From Bacteroidales bacterium (lineage in GTDB: Bacteria > Bacteroidota > Bacteroidia > Bacteroidales > UBA7960): DNA of 21,289 nucleotides. Below are positions 7,157-15,171 of this stretch, piece by piece. The notes beneath the pieces are model-generated. The model did not search any database, was not told the origin of the DNA, and worked only from the letters and a program-made list of their open reading frames with translations. The translations under genes were made by a program, and so were the position numbers. Each line of letters opens with the position of its first letter. The stretch's first letter is position 1. The stretch covers positions 1 to 21,289 of the forward strand of contig DMJL01000312.1 of NCBI GenBank assembly GCA_003451785.1, written 5' to 3'.

Positions 7157-8032
7157 ATGCTAAGTTCAATGACCGGCTACGGCAAGGCTAGTTGTCGGGT
7201 AGGAAACAAGACTGCAACAATAGAGGTGCGTTCTCTAAACAGTAAGAATTTAGATTTGTATATCAAAATTCCCAACTACCCAAAAGACAAAGAGTTGCAA
7301 CTTCGGAACCACCTTGCTCAGGTGTTGGATAGAGGCAAAGTAGAGGTTTCGTTCTCCGCCGAGTATTTGGATGTGTCGTCGGCTGTAACATTAAACAAAG
7401 ATCTATTTGCAAAGATTTACAGCGAAATTCGAAGTTCACTGCAAGAAGTAGATGCGCCTGTAAACTCTGATATTGTACCCGCAATTTTAAGACTTCCTGA
7501 TGTTTTAACTTCAGACTCCCTCGCAAAAGACCCAAGCGACTGGGATACTATTGATGCAGCAATTCATTTGGCTGTTGACGATGCAATAAGCTTCAGAGCC
7601 GCAGAAGGACAAACTCTTGCTGAAGAGTTGGAAAAAAGATGCAAGGCTATAAGTAATCTGCTAAAAGACATAGCCCCATTGGAAGAAAACAGAATCGCTG
7701 TTTTGAAAGACAAACTTCTCAAGAGCCTTTCGGATTTGCAGGATAATATTGCCATTGACCACAATCGGCTGGAGCAAGAGTTGATCTACTATTTGGAGAA
7801 ATTAGACATCACCGAAGAGAAAGTACGATTGGCCAACCATCTAAGCTATTTCGTATCTACGATGCACAATGAGTCAAAACAAGGACGGAAACTCGGCTTC
7901 ATTGCTCAGGAGATTGGCAGGGAGATAAATACCATTGGCAGCAAAGCTTCTGATTCTGCGATTCAGAAAATTGTTGTTCAGATGAAGGATGAACTAGAAA
8001 AAATTAAAGAACAATTATCCAATATATTGTGA
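7157..8032 (+). CDS. yicC: YicC/YloC family endoribonuclease
   Basis: Cytoplasmic protein of 291 residues. The N-terminus LSSMTGYGKA, then EVRSLNSKNLD, is the hallmark of the YicC family; the N-terminal domain runs to about 155 and the conserved C-terminal DUF1732 part includes TMHNESKQGRKLGFIAQEIGREINTIGSKASD near the end. Members have been described as endoribonucleases involved in RNA turnover. The start at 7157 matches the family N-terminus and follows a promoter element closely; the frame is open from 7103 but the extra 18 residues are not family-like. It is the first gene of a yicC-gmk-nadD operon, with only 3 bp to gmk; yicC next to gmk is a common arrangement in bacteria. Confidence 0.95.
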   Translation: MLSSMTGYGKASCRVGNKTATIEVRSLNSKNLDLYIKIPNYPKDKELQLRNHLAQVLDRGKVEVSFSAEYLDVSSAVTLNKDLFAKIYSEIRSSLQEVDAPVNSDIVPAILRLPDVLTSDSLAKDPSDWDTIDAAIHLAVDDAISFRAAEGQTLAEELEKRCKAISNLLKDIAPLEENRIAVLKDKLLKSLSDLQDNIAIDHNRLEQELIYYLEKLDITEEKVRLANHLSYFVSTMHNESKQGRKLGFIAQEIGREINTIGSKASDSAIQKIVVQMKDELEKIKEQLSNIL

Positions 8033-8035
8033 ACC

Positions 8036-8605
8036 ATGTTGGGCAAAATGATTGTATTCTCAGCTCCATCGGGTGCAGGAAAAACCAGCATCGTAAAGGC
8101 ATTGCTTGAAAAATTCAAGTGGTTGGAGTTCTCTGTTTCGGCCACCAGTAGGGCCAGCCGACCTGGTGAAACCAATGGAATAGACTATTTTTTCATAGAA
8201 AAAGAAGAGTTCGTTTCAAGAATTGAGCGAGGCGATTTTTTGGAGTGGGAGGAAGTTTATAAAGACAATTTTTATGGTACCCTGTTGTCGGAAGTGGAGC
8301 GTATGTGGCAAAAAGGGCATTTGGTGGTTTTTGATGTAGATGTTGCCGGTGGGATAAACATAAAGAAGAAGTTTTCCAGTGCAGTGCTCTCAGTATTTGT
8401 TATGCCGCCATCTTTGGAGATTCTTGAGGAAAGACTTCGAGGGCGTAACACTGAGACCGATGATAGTTTGCGAAAACGCATAATGAAAGCAAGCAAGGAG
8501 CTTGAATACGCAAAAGATTTTGACCATATTGTGGTAAACGACCAATTGCATGAAGCTATTGAAGAGGCAGCGAAGTTGGTACAAGCATTTGCTGGTAAAC
8601 CTTAG
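8036..8605 (+). CDS. gmk: Guanylate kinase
   Basis: Converts GMP to GDP with ATP, an essential step in guanine nucleotide synthesis; cytoplasmic, 189 residues (normal length). The P-loop SAPSGAGKTS is at about 9-18, followed by the GMP-binding segment SATSRASRPGETNGIDYFF, and the lid region with RLRGRNTETDDSLRKRI near 130-145. The second in-frame Met (MIVFSAPSG) could also be the start; the first was chosen because it follows the yicC stop by 3 bp. Cotranscribed with yicC and nadD. Confidence 0.97.
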   Translation: MLGKMIVFSAPSGAGKTSIVKALLEKFKWLEFSVSATSRASRPGETNGIDYFFIEKEEFVSRIERGDFLEWEEVYKDNFYGTLLSEVERMWQKGHLVVFDVDVAGGINIKKKFSSAVLSVFVMPPSLEILEERLRGRNTETDDSLRKRIMKASKELEYAKDFDHIVVNDQLHEAIEEAAKLVQAFAGKP

Positions 8606-8615
8606 TTCCATTGCA

Positions 8616-9203
8616 ATGGAAAAAAAACCAAAGGTTGGATTGTTTTTCGGGTCTTTCAATCCCATTCATATTGGGCATTTGATAATTGCAAACCATTTGT
8701 TGCAACAAGAAGACTTTCTTGAGATTTGGTTTGTGATTTCACCACATAACCCATTGAAAAAGAACACGGAATTGCTTCCACAACAGCACCGCCTTGCTAT
8801 GCTTGAAGGTGCTATTGCTGGGAATAATGGCTTTGTGGCTTGCACTCGTGAGTTCTCACTTCCGAAGCCATCTTACACACACATTACCTTAGATGTTTTG
8901 AAGGCAGAAAACCCAGAAAAGGATTTTGTGTTAATAATTGGAAGCGACAATCTGGAGGTATTCGTCCAATGGAAGGAATATGAAAAGATACTCGCTACCA
9001 CCAGCATAATGGTTTATCCGCGCTCTATGGAAACATTAGATCTGAAAAATCAATACAAGCAGGTGCAATGGGCTGACGCTCCGTTGATAGAAATCTCATC
9101 AACATTCATACGCAGCGCATTGTACCGTGGCTATAATGTACAATATATGCTTCCTGAAAATGTTTACCGGCTAATTCAAAACAATGGCTGGTATTTGCGC
9201 TAA
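8616..9203 (+). CDS. nadD: Nicotinate-nucleotide adenylyltransferase
   Basis: Adenylates nicotinate mononucleotide to form deamido-NAD in NAD biosynthesis; cytoplasmic, 195 residues. The nucleotidyltransferase motif GSFNPIHIGH (12-21) and the C-terminal ISSTFIR (160-166) are both present. The ATG at 8616, 10 bp after the gmk stop, gives the family N-terminus; the open frame back to 8550 overlaps gmk and is not used. Its stop (TAA 9201-9203) overlaps the stop of the convergent metK gene (9200-9202 on the other strand), so no terminator fits between the two genes. Confidence 0.97.
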   Translation: MEKKPKVGLFFGSFNPIHIGHLIIANHLLQQEDFLEIWFVISPHNPLKKNTELLPQQHRLAMLEGAIAGNNGFVACTREFSLPKPSYTHITLDVLKAENPEKDFVLIIGSDNLEVFVQWKEYEKILATTSIMVYPRSMETLDLKNQYKQVQWADAPLIEISSTFIRSALYRGYNVQYMLPENVYRLIQNNGWYLR

Positions 9204-10531
9204 ATGCCAAACTCTGCTTTCAGCTTGTCAACAAAGTCTTCCTTCTCCCACGCGAAGAACTCGACATTCTTGAACCTCTTTTTCACCGTTACTCCATTCA
9301 ATATTACTTCCTTTTCCACAACGCCCGGTGCATCGTACATCACCTCAACTTCTTGCATAAAGGGAGTTCTGCCAAAATGACCATAGGTGCACGATTTTTT
9401 GAAAATAGGATTTTTCAGCCCCAACCTCTTTATGATTGCATAAGGTCTAAGGTCGAAAATGGTTTGAATCTTTTCGGCAATTTGTCCGTCAGACATGTTC
9501 ACCTTTGAAGTTCCATAAGTGTTTACAAACACTCCAACCGGCTCTGCTATGCCAATTGCATAAGCTACTTGCACCAGCACTTCGTCGGCAATACCTGCTG
9601 CTACCATATTTCGGGCAATGTGTCGGGCAGCATAAGCAGCTGATCTGTCAACCTTACTGGAGTCTTTGCCCGAAAATGCACCACCACCATGCGCGCCTTT
9701 TCCGCCGTAGGTGTCAACAATGATTTTGCGCCCTGTAACACCCGTATCGCCATGTGGACCGCCAATAACAAACTTCCCTGTTGGATTTACCAACAGACGG
9801 AAACCATTGGCAAACAATGGAGCAATCCGTTGAGGCAGCTCTGCTTTGGCTGCAGGAATAAGGTAAGTAAGAATGTCTTCTTTTATTTTTTGCTGCATCG
9901 CAGCTTCGGCTGTTTTGCGAGCAGCATCGCTATCGTTTGCTGGAAGGATAAACTCATCGTGTTGGGTAGAAACAACTATGGTATCAATGCGTACCGGACG
10001 GTGGTTTTCATCGTATTCCAATGTAACTTGCGACTTGCTATCGGGGCGCAAATAGGTCATTACCTGTTTTTCTTTTCTAATGCGAGCCAACTGTTGAAGC
10101 AAAATATGAGATAGGTCTAATGCTAAAGGCATCTTCTCATCGGTTTCGCGCGAAGCGTATCCAAACATCATTCCCTGATCGCCAGCACCCTGCTCCTCAT
10201 CAACTGCGCGCTCAACACCTTGCCGAATATCGGCCGATTGCTCGTGAATGGCAGAAAGCACACCACACGATTCCGCCTCAAACTTTAGTGCCGAGTCGTT
10301 ATAGCCAATCTCTTTGAGCACATCGCGCACTACGGTTTGTATATCCACCCATGCTGTAGTTTTTACTTCTCCACCACAAACCACCAAACCTGTGGTAACT
10401 AAAGTTTCACAAGCCACTTTCGACTCAGGGTCGCGGCGCAGAAACTCATCGAGAAGTGCATCAGAGATTTGATCGGCAACTTTATCTGGGTGACCCTCCG
10501 ATACCGACTCGGAAGTAAATAAATATTTCAT
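9200..10531 (-). CDS. metK: S-adenosylmethionine synthetase
   Basis: Makes S-adenosylmethionine from methionine and ATP; cytoplasmic, 443 residues. Family motifs: SESVSEGHPDK (7-17) at the N-terminus, GDQGMMFGYA in the ATP/methionine site, the P-loop-like GGGAFSGKD, and GGPHGDTGVTGRKIIVDTYGG. It is longer than the E. coli enzyme (384 residues), consistent with the longer forms I recall from Bacteroidota. The ATG at 10531 matches the family start; the frame is open to 10618 but those codons cover the promoter region. I see no SAM riboswitch-like structure in the short leader. Transcribed toward nadD with overlapping stops. Confidence 0.97.
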   Translation of the reverse strand: MKYLFTSESVSEGHPDKVADQISDALLDEFLRRDPESKVACETLVTTGLVVCGGEVKTTAWVDIQTVVRDVLKEIGYNDSALKFEAESCGVLSAIHEQSADIRQGVERAVDEEQGAGDQGMMFGYASRETDEKMPLALDLSHILLQQLARIRKEKQVMTYLRPDSKSQVTLEYDENHRPVRIDTIVVSTQHDEFILPANDSDAARKTAEAAMQQKIKEDILTYLIPAAKAELPQRIAPLFANGFRLLVNPTGKFVIGGPHGDTGVTGRKIIVDTYGGKGAHGGGAFSGKDSSKVDRSAAYAARHIARNMVAAGIADEVLVQVAYAIGIAEPVGVFVNTYGTSKVNMSDGQIAEKIQTIFDLRPYAIIKRLGLKNPIFKKSCTYGHFGRTPFMQEVEVMYDAPGVVEKEVILNGVTVKKRFKNVEFFAWEKEDFVDKLKAEFGI

Positions 10532-10562
10532 AGTAGTAAATATTAAGTTTGGCAAAATATTG

Positions 10563-10570
10563 CAAAAATA
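10563..10570 (-). promoter_or_regulatory. Promoter -7 element for metK
   Basis: The minus strand reads TATTTTTG, matching TAnnTTTG, 31 bp upstream of the metK ATG. No clear -33 TTTG at the expected distance. Position and match are reasonable, but the surroundings are AT-rich, so a chance match is possible. Confidence 0.4.
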
Positions 10571-10628
10571 ACCAATTAACAAAACCCGAAAAGAATCACG
10601 AAAATAAAATTCATACAAAAAGCCATAA

Positions 10629-10650
10629 TTAGCCTTTTGTTAAAGGCTAA
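10629..10650. terminator. Perfect 9-bp hairpin downstream of gldA
   Basis: TTAGCCTTT (10629-10637) and AAAGGCTAA (10642-10650) are exact reverse complements around a 4-nt loop. It lies 47 bp past the gldA stop and about 60 bp before the metK -7 element. On the minus strand a T5 run follows some 7 nt after the stem, a poor but possible terminator for gldA; it may equally be a cis-regulatory dyad for metK. Confidence 0.45.
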
Positions 10651-10668
10651 CTGACTATTAATAATCAG
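10651..10668. repeat. Near-palindrome adjacent to the hairpin
   Basis: CTGACTATTAATAATCAG is an 18-bp palindrome with a single mismatched pair (C10655/A10664), abutting the 10629-10650 hairpin. It has the form of an operator for a dimeric regulator, or a second stem of a terminator region. No protein is assigned. Confidence 0.35.
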
Positions 10669-10696
10669 ATTGTTTGCATTTGAAAATCTTTGTGGA

Positions 10697-11605
10697 TTAA
10701 ACGGTTATTTGTCTAAAAACATCTTCCAGCGACTGCTCTTCCTTGCCCAGGCTAAGGATTACCCTCTTACTTTCAACAGCAAAACGAAACACTTCGGGGC
10801 GTAGGTCGGTATTGCCTTGTGTGAAAATCCTGTATGAACTTTGCCCGAGAGGGACAACTTCTATTACCCCTGGCAGCATAAGGTTGTTTGGGTCGTCTAA
10901 GGGCTGGTCAAATTCTACACAAATGATTTGGTTAGAGTTTTTCAGTAGGTGTACCTGTCCAGTTGGTGTGTCGGCCACAATTTGGCCTCGAGATATGATA
11001 ACTACCCTATCGCATACGGCCTTTACTTCTTGCATTATATGTGTAGAAAGCAATACGGTTTTTGACCTTCCCATTGCTATGATAAGGTTGCGAATTTCTT
11101 CCAATTGGTTGGGGTCGAGGCCGGATGTAGGCTCATCTAATACTAGCACTTCCGGGTCGTGAATCATGGCTTGTGCCAATCCAACCCTTTGGCGAAACCC
11201 CTTGGATAGCGCACCAATTTTTTTGCCCATTTCGGGGTTTAAGCCCACAAGTTGAATCATCTCATTTACCCTCTTGCCTGCATTGCGACCAAGTCCATGC
11301 AAACCGGCAACAAATTCTAAATACTCCTTTACATACAAATCGAAATAAAGCGGATTGTGTTCGGGCAAGTAGCCCACTCTGCTACGAACTTCCATTGGAT
11401 GGGTAACCACATCAAAACCGCAGACCTGTGCTTTACCAGAAGTTTGTGGTAAAAAACAAGTAAGGATTTTCATCATAGTTGATTTGCCGGCACCGTTGGG
11501 TCCCAAAAGAGCAACTATTTCGCCCTTGCCCACACTGAACGACACATCGTTAAGGGCTTTTTGGTTTCCAAACAGCCGAAACACATTGGATACTTCTATT
11601 GACAT
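10697..11605 (-). CDS. gldA: Gliding motility ABC transporter ATPase GldA
   Basis: ATP-binding subunit of the GldAFG ABC transporter, needed for gliding in Flavobacterium johnsoniae; 302 residues, peripheral at the inner membrane. Walker A GPNGAGKST (about 35-43), signature-like LSKGFRQRVGLAQ, Walker B VLVLDEPTSGLDP and the H-loop STH are all present, so the ATPase should be active. The segment RSRVGYLPEHNPLYFDLYVKEYLEF is characteristic of GldA rather than of general ABC-2 ATPases. Residues about 215-302 form the usual C-terminal extension. The permease partners GldF and GldG are not in the window. It is divergent from rsgA and upstream of metK on the same strand. Confidence 0.85.
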   Translation of the reverse strand: MSIEVSNVFRLFGNQKALNDVSFSVGKGEIVALLGPNGAGKSTMMKILTCFLPQTSGKAQVCGFDVVTHPMEVRSRVGYLPEHNPLYFDLYVKEYLEFVAGLHGLGRNAGKRVNEMIQLVGLNPEMGKKIGALSKGFRQRVGLAQAMIHDPEVLVLDEPTSGLDPNQLEEIRNLIIAMGRSKTVLLSTHIMQEVKAVCDRVVIISRGQIVADTPTGQVHLLKNSNQIICVEFDQPLDDPNNLMLPGVIEVVPLGQSSYRIFTQGNTDLRPEVFRFAVESKRVILSLGKEEQSLEDVFRQITV

Positions 11606-11752
11606 CTGAATTCGTGGTTTTGCACGAAATTAGTAATTTTATAAAATGTAACCGGCTTCTGTTCTATTTCGACAAGATTTTGGGTGCCCACAATCTCAGT
11701 AATTGGAAGAAATGACCTGAGTAGAAATGGAGAAAAAACCGGGCACAAAAGC

Positions 11753-11760
11753 TACATTTG
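11753..11760 (+). promoter_or_regulatory. Promoter -7 element for rsgA
   Basis: TACATTTG matches TAnnTTTG and ends 26 bp before the rsgA start, giving a leader of roughly 20 nt. A -33 TTTG at the right distance is not visible. Confidence 0.45.
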
Positions 11761-11786
11761 CATAATTTTTCGTAACGCGCAACACA

Positions 11787-12707
11787 TTGAAGGGAGTAGT
11801 TACAAAATCTACAGGCAACCATTACACGGTAATGGATCTTTCGGGACAAAGATTCGAGTGTGTGCTTAGGGGTAGATTTAAAATTTCGGGTATTCTTTCT
11901 ACTAATCCCATAGCAGTGGGCGATTATGTAGAGTTTGAAACAGTGCCCGGAGCAGAAGTAGCCGTTATTCACTCCATCAATGAAAGACGAAACTACCTTG
12001 TAAGAAAGGCAACCAACCTCTCCCGACAAAAGCATATTATTGCAGCCAACTTAGATCAGGCGATGATTGTGGCAACCTTGGCCGAACCGCGCACTTCATC
12101 AGGTTTTATGGATAGATTCTTGGTTACTTGCGAGGCATATAGTATCCCCGCAATAATAGTTTTCAATAAAACCGACTTGTATGAAGAGCAAGAGTTAGCC
12201 TTGCTCAGCGAGTATATGGAGGTTTATGCAAACCTTGGCTACGATTGTATTCCGGTATCTGCCAAAAGCGGTGAGAATTTGGATGCCCTGAAGGGCATAC
12301 TTAAAAATAAAACTACATTGCTCAGTGGACATTCGGGTGTGGGCAAATCTACCCTAATCAACACTATTTCGCCGGGATTGAACCTAAAGGTACAGGCCAT
12401 ATCGCGAGCGCATCTAAAAGGGAAGCATACCACCACTTTTGCAGAAATGTTTGAATTGAAAGACTTAGGTTTTATCATTGACACCCCAGGTATTAAGGAG
12501 TTTGGGCTTGTGGGATTCGAGCCTTGGGAGTTAGCCCATTACTATCCGGAGATGCGCACTCTGTTTAACCTTTGCCGGTTCGACAATTGCACCCATAGCA
12601 ATGAACCGGGCTGCAGAGTAAAAGAAGCCGTGGAGGAAGGCACAATAAGTTACTTTAGATACGAAAACTATCTGAGCATGTTATTTGGCGAAGACAATAG
12701 GGCGTAA
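11787..12707 (+). CDS. rsgA: Ribosome small subunit-dependent GTPase A
   Basis: Circularly permuted GTPase that acts in late 30S ribosome maturation; 306 residues. An N-terminal OB-fold (about 1-75) precedes the permuted G motifs: NKTD (127-130), SAK (158-160), P-loop GHSGVGKST (181-189), and DTPG (232-235). The C-terminal zinc site CRFDNCTHSNEPGC is complete (Cys, Cys, His, Cys). The start is a TTG at 11787: the family N-terminus KGVVTKSTGNHYTV follows directly and no ATG lies at a suitable position. It is the first gene of the rightward group rsgA-dtd-MazG-like. Confidence 0.96.
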   Translation: MKGVVTKSTGNHYTVMDLSGQRFECVLRGRFKISGILSTNPIAVGDYVEFETVPGAEVAVIHSINERRNYLVRKATNLSRQKHIIAANLDQAMIVATLAEPRTSSGFMDRFLVTCEAYSIPAIIVFNKTDLYEEQELALLSEYMEVYANLGYDCIPVSAKSGENLDALKGILKNKTTLLSGHSGVGKSTLINTISPGLNLKVQAISRAHLKGKHTTTFAEMFELKDLGFIIDTPGIKEFGLVGFEPWELAHYYPEMRTLFNLCRFDNCTHSNEPGCRVKEAVEEGTISYFRYENYLSMLFGEDNRA

Positions 12708-12793
12708 TTATCATAAACTTACAGTTGCACTTTTGCCAATCCATTCAGTTAATTATAATGTTGATGAATTGAGCAAAAATAAATCTTTGGCAG

Positions 12794-13246
12794 ATGAGAG
12801 CAGTGATACAAAGAGTAGATAATGCCAGTGTAGAGATTAAAGGAAGCACCCACGCCTCTATCGGCAAGGGATTGCTGATACTTCTTGGAGTGGAACAAAC
12901 CGATAGCAAGGATGATGCCAACTGGCTGGCCGGAAAAATTGCCAGACTCAGGATTTTTGACGACGATAATGGGGTTATGAACCTTTCGGTTGTCGAAACG
13001 CAAGGAGAAATTTTGGTGGTGAGCCAGTTTACCCTGCATGCAAGCACCAAGAAGGGCAATCGCCCTTCATACATACGGGCTGCTGCTCCAGAGCATTCCA
13101 TACCTCTATACGAATACTTTGTTCAAAATCTTGCCGGCGAAAGCGGTCAACAAGTGAAAACAGGAGTCTTTGGGGCTATGATGCATGTTTCTCTTGTAAA
13201 TAATGGCCCCGTAACCATTATCATAGATTCACAAAACAAAGAATAG
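12794..13246 (+). CDS. dtd: D-aminoacyl-tRNA deacylase
   Basis: Removes D-amino acids mischarged onto tRNA; cytoplasmic homodimer, 150 residues (normal). The two cross-subunit motifs SQFTL and NGPVT, which build the active site, are present, as is the family N-terminus MRAVIQRVDNASV. It is 86 bp after rsgA and 15 bp before the MazG-like gene. With that neighbour it could be read as a small quality-control pair (tRNA and nucleotide pool), which is inference. Confidence 0.97.
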   Translation: MRAVIQRVDNASVEIKGSTHASIGKGLLILLGVEQTDSKDDANWLAGKIARLRIFDDDNGVMNLSVVETQGEILVVSQFTLHASTKKGNRPSYIRAAAPEHSIPLYEYFVQNLAGESGQQVKTGVFGAMMHVSLVNNGPVTIIIDSQNKE

Positions 13247-13261
13247 CATTTCAGAAAAACC

Positions 13262-13609
13262 ATGACAATACAGGATGCCCAACAAACCATTGACCATTGG
13301 ATAAAAACCACCGGAGTGCGATATTTCAGTGAACTCACCAACCTTGCAATTCTGAGCGAGGAGGTAGGGGAGGTGGCACGCATTATGGCGCGCAAGTATG
13401 GCGACCAGTCCTTTAAGGATAACGAACGAGATGCCGACCTTGCGAATGAATTAGCCGATGTGCTATTTGTTTTGATTTGTATAGCCAATCAAACCGGTGT
13501 GAGCCTTACCGATGCATTGGAGAAAAATTTGCAAAAAAAGCAATTGCGCGATGCTATGCGACATAAGAACAATCCAAAATTAGGATTCAGCAAGGAACAG
13601 ACTCCCTGA
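13262..13609 (+). CDS. MazG-like nucleotide pyrophosphohydrolase
   Basis: Small all-helical NTP pyrophosphohydrolase of the MazG superfamily, 115 residues. Metal-binding acidic motifs are visible as EEVGEVAR (EExxE type) and, after a helix break, NELADVLFVL (ExxD type), as needed for Mg2+-dependent hydrolysis of (d)NTPs to NMP and pyrophosphate. Only one MazG domain is present, as in the short housecleaning forms. The substrate cannot be told from sequence. It follows dtd closely and converges on the SDR gene with a 16-bp gap. Confidence 0.88.
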   Translation: MTIQDAQQTIDHWIKTTGVRYFSELTNLAILSEEVGEVARIMARKYGDQSFKDNERDADLANELADVLFVLICIANQTGVSLTDALEKNLQKKQLRDAMRHKNNPKLGFSKEQTP

Positions 13610-13625
13610 TTTTGCTATACTCCCT

Positions 13626-14378
13626 TTAACGATAAATCATTTTTCGGGTCATTCCCCCATCGCAAAAGAAATTCTGACCTGTAATGAAACCTGCTTCTTC
13701 CGAAAGCAGAAACCATACAAGGTTGGCAATATCATCGGGCATCCCAATTCGACCGGCAGGATGCTGGAGATGCTCTTCGGGAGGCCAATGTGTTTGATTT
13801 CGGCGACTCTTTTTTTGCCAAGGCTCGGTATCTATCCAGCCTGGGCTTATGCAATTGACCCTGACTGAGGGTTGCAGGCTCATTGCCAATGCGTGCGTTA
13901 GCGCCACCACGCCTCCTTTGCTTGCTGAGTAAGCCTCAGTGTTTTGCTCCGACATGAATGCTCGTGTACTGCTAATGTTTACAATAGACCCTCGCGACTT
14001 GCGCAATGCTCCGGCAAGATATTTTGCGGTGAAAAAGTATGATGAAAGATTCACCGAAATCACCCGATTCCACTCCTCGAAATTCAAATCTTCCATAGGC
14101 TTGTTGCAAGCTATGGCGGCATTATTTACAAGGTATTTAATGGGATATTTTCCAGAAATACAAGTGGTAATGGTTTCTTGTAATCTAGCTGGCTCTCCAA
14201 CATCGCAAAGCATTGTTGTGAAAGCATTTTTGAAGGACACTTCATCTGAAAAATCCATAAGAGCCTCATCATCAAAATCCAAAACAAATACAAAAATGCC
14301 TTGTTGCATAAGTTTTATCGAAATGGCTTTTCCAATACCTTGTGCTGCACCTGTTACAATTGCTGCATTCATGAGCAT
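13626..14378 (-). CDS. SDR family NAD(P)-dependent oxidoreductase
   Basis: Classical short-chain dehydrogenase/reductase, 250 residues. Cofactor motif TGAAQGIG (about 9-16), NNAA (about 88-91), the catalytic Ser in ISSTRAF, Tyr and Lys in YSASKGG, and the SPGW turn are all present; the sequence after the Tyr/Lys pair and the C-terminal ITGQNFFCDGG are family-typical. The acidic residue ending beta-strand 2 (VLDFDD) suggests NAD(H) preference. The substrate is unknown. It stands alone on the minus strand, divergent from cysC, so context does not assign a pathway. Confidence 0.92.
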   Translation of the reverse strand: MLMNAAIVTGAAQGIGKAISIKLMQQGIFVFVLDFDDEALMDFSDEVSFKNAFTTMLCDVGEPARLQETITTCISGKYPIKYLVNNAAIACNKPMEDLNFEEWNRVISVNLSSYFFTAKYLAGALRKSRGSIVNISSTRAFMSEQNTEAYSASKGGVVALTHALAMSLQPSVRVNCISPGWIDTEPWQKKSRRNQTHWPPEEHLQHPAGRIGMPDDIANLVWFLLSEEAGFITGQNFFCDGGMTRKMIYR

Positions 14379-14500
14379 TTTTTGTTGTTAAAATTAGTAA
14401 TTGCCGTAAAAATAAAAGCATAGAAATCTGCAATTGGTTGTAAGATACGCAATATTATCAGGCATGAGCAAGTTGCGAGTTCGCAATAAGGGCTTTTTAT

Positions 14501-14508
14501 TAATTTTG
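14501..14508 (+). promoter_or_regulatory. Promoter -7 element for the cysC-cysD-cysN operon
   Basis: TAATTTTG matches TAnnTTTG 59 bp before the cysC ATG. The nearest upstream TTG (14473-14475) is 25 nt away, too far for the normal 19-21 spacing, so an activator may be needed. The leader would be about 55 nt. Confidence 0.4.
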
Positions 14509-14567
14509 CAAACTATTACAATGGCTTCGAACGGTTATTGAGTGGCATTTACCATTAGGCAGAAGCA

Positions 14568-15170
14568 ATGAACAAGAAATCTGCACTCGACTGTAGTCCC
14601 TTTATCAGCAGACAAGATAAGGAGAAATTGCTCAATCAAAGGGCTGCTGTATTATGGCTTACCGGTCTTTCAGGGGCAGGCAAAACTACGCTTGCATTAG
14701 GACTTGAAAAGAATTTGCATCTGTTGGGATTTAAGACACAAGTCTTTGATGCAGATTTTATTCGCAATAGCATAAACAAGGATTTGGATTTTTCGATGGA
14801 TGGTCGCATAGAAAACATCAGGCGCGTAGCAGCAATTTCGAGGCTATTTCTGGATGCCGGCATGGTGGTGATTAATTGCTTTATAAGCCCTACCCGCCGC
14901 ATTCGGCAGATGGCAAAAACCATTGTAGGCGCAGCGGATTATTATGAAGTTTTTGTTAATGCTCCGCTTTCTGTTTGCGAAAATCGCGATACCAAAGGGC
15001 TTTACAAGAAAGCACGCAATGGTCAGCTGCCGTTCTTCACAGGTATAGACTCCCCCTACGAGAATCCTGAGAAGCCCGACTTAGAAATTCAAACCCATTT
15101 AACCAACGAACAGGATTCAGTAAAGCTAATTACCGAATTCATCTTGCCGAAAATTGTTTACCATTCTTAA
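14568..15170 (+). CDS. cysC: Adenylylsulfate (APS) kinase
   Basis: Phosphorylates APS to PAPS, the last step of sulfate activation; cytoplasmic, 200 residues. Walker A GLSGAGKT is at 33-40; IENIRR (81-86) and KGLYKKAR with FTGIDSPYE match the APS-binding and lid regions of the family. Two departures from the common form are visible: the usual DGDN is DADF here (61-64, with D61, D63 and R66 kept), and the usual DR before the ENIRR motif is GR. First gene of an operon with cysD (1 bp downstream) and cysN, which supply APS. Confidence 0.92.
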   Translation: MNKKSALDCSPFISRQDKEKLLNQRAAVLWLTGLSGAGKTTLALGLEKNLHLLGFKTQVFDADFIRNSINKDLDFSMDGRIENIRRVAAISRLFLDAGMVVINCFISPTRRIRQMAKTIVGAADYYEVFVNAPLSVCENRDTKGLYKKARNGQLPFFTGIDSPYENPEKPDLEIQTHLTNEQDSVKLITEFILPKIVYHS

Positions 15171-15171
15171 T

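Noticed and set aside
9505..10317. Several plus-strand open frames over metK
   Set aside because: All are antisense shadows of metK, which has complete family motifs; none has a recognisable domain.
10532..10620. SAM riboswitch in front of metK
   Set aside because: The leader between the predicted transcription start and the ATG is too short, and no riboswitch-like stems or conserved boxes could be found.
12745..13101. Minus-strand open frames of about 96-118 codons over dtd
   Set aside because: Antisense to dtd, whose SQFTL and NGPVT motifs are clear; no independent evidence.
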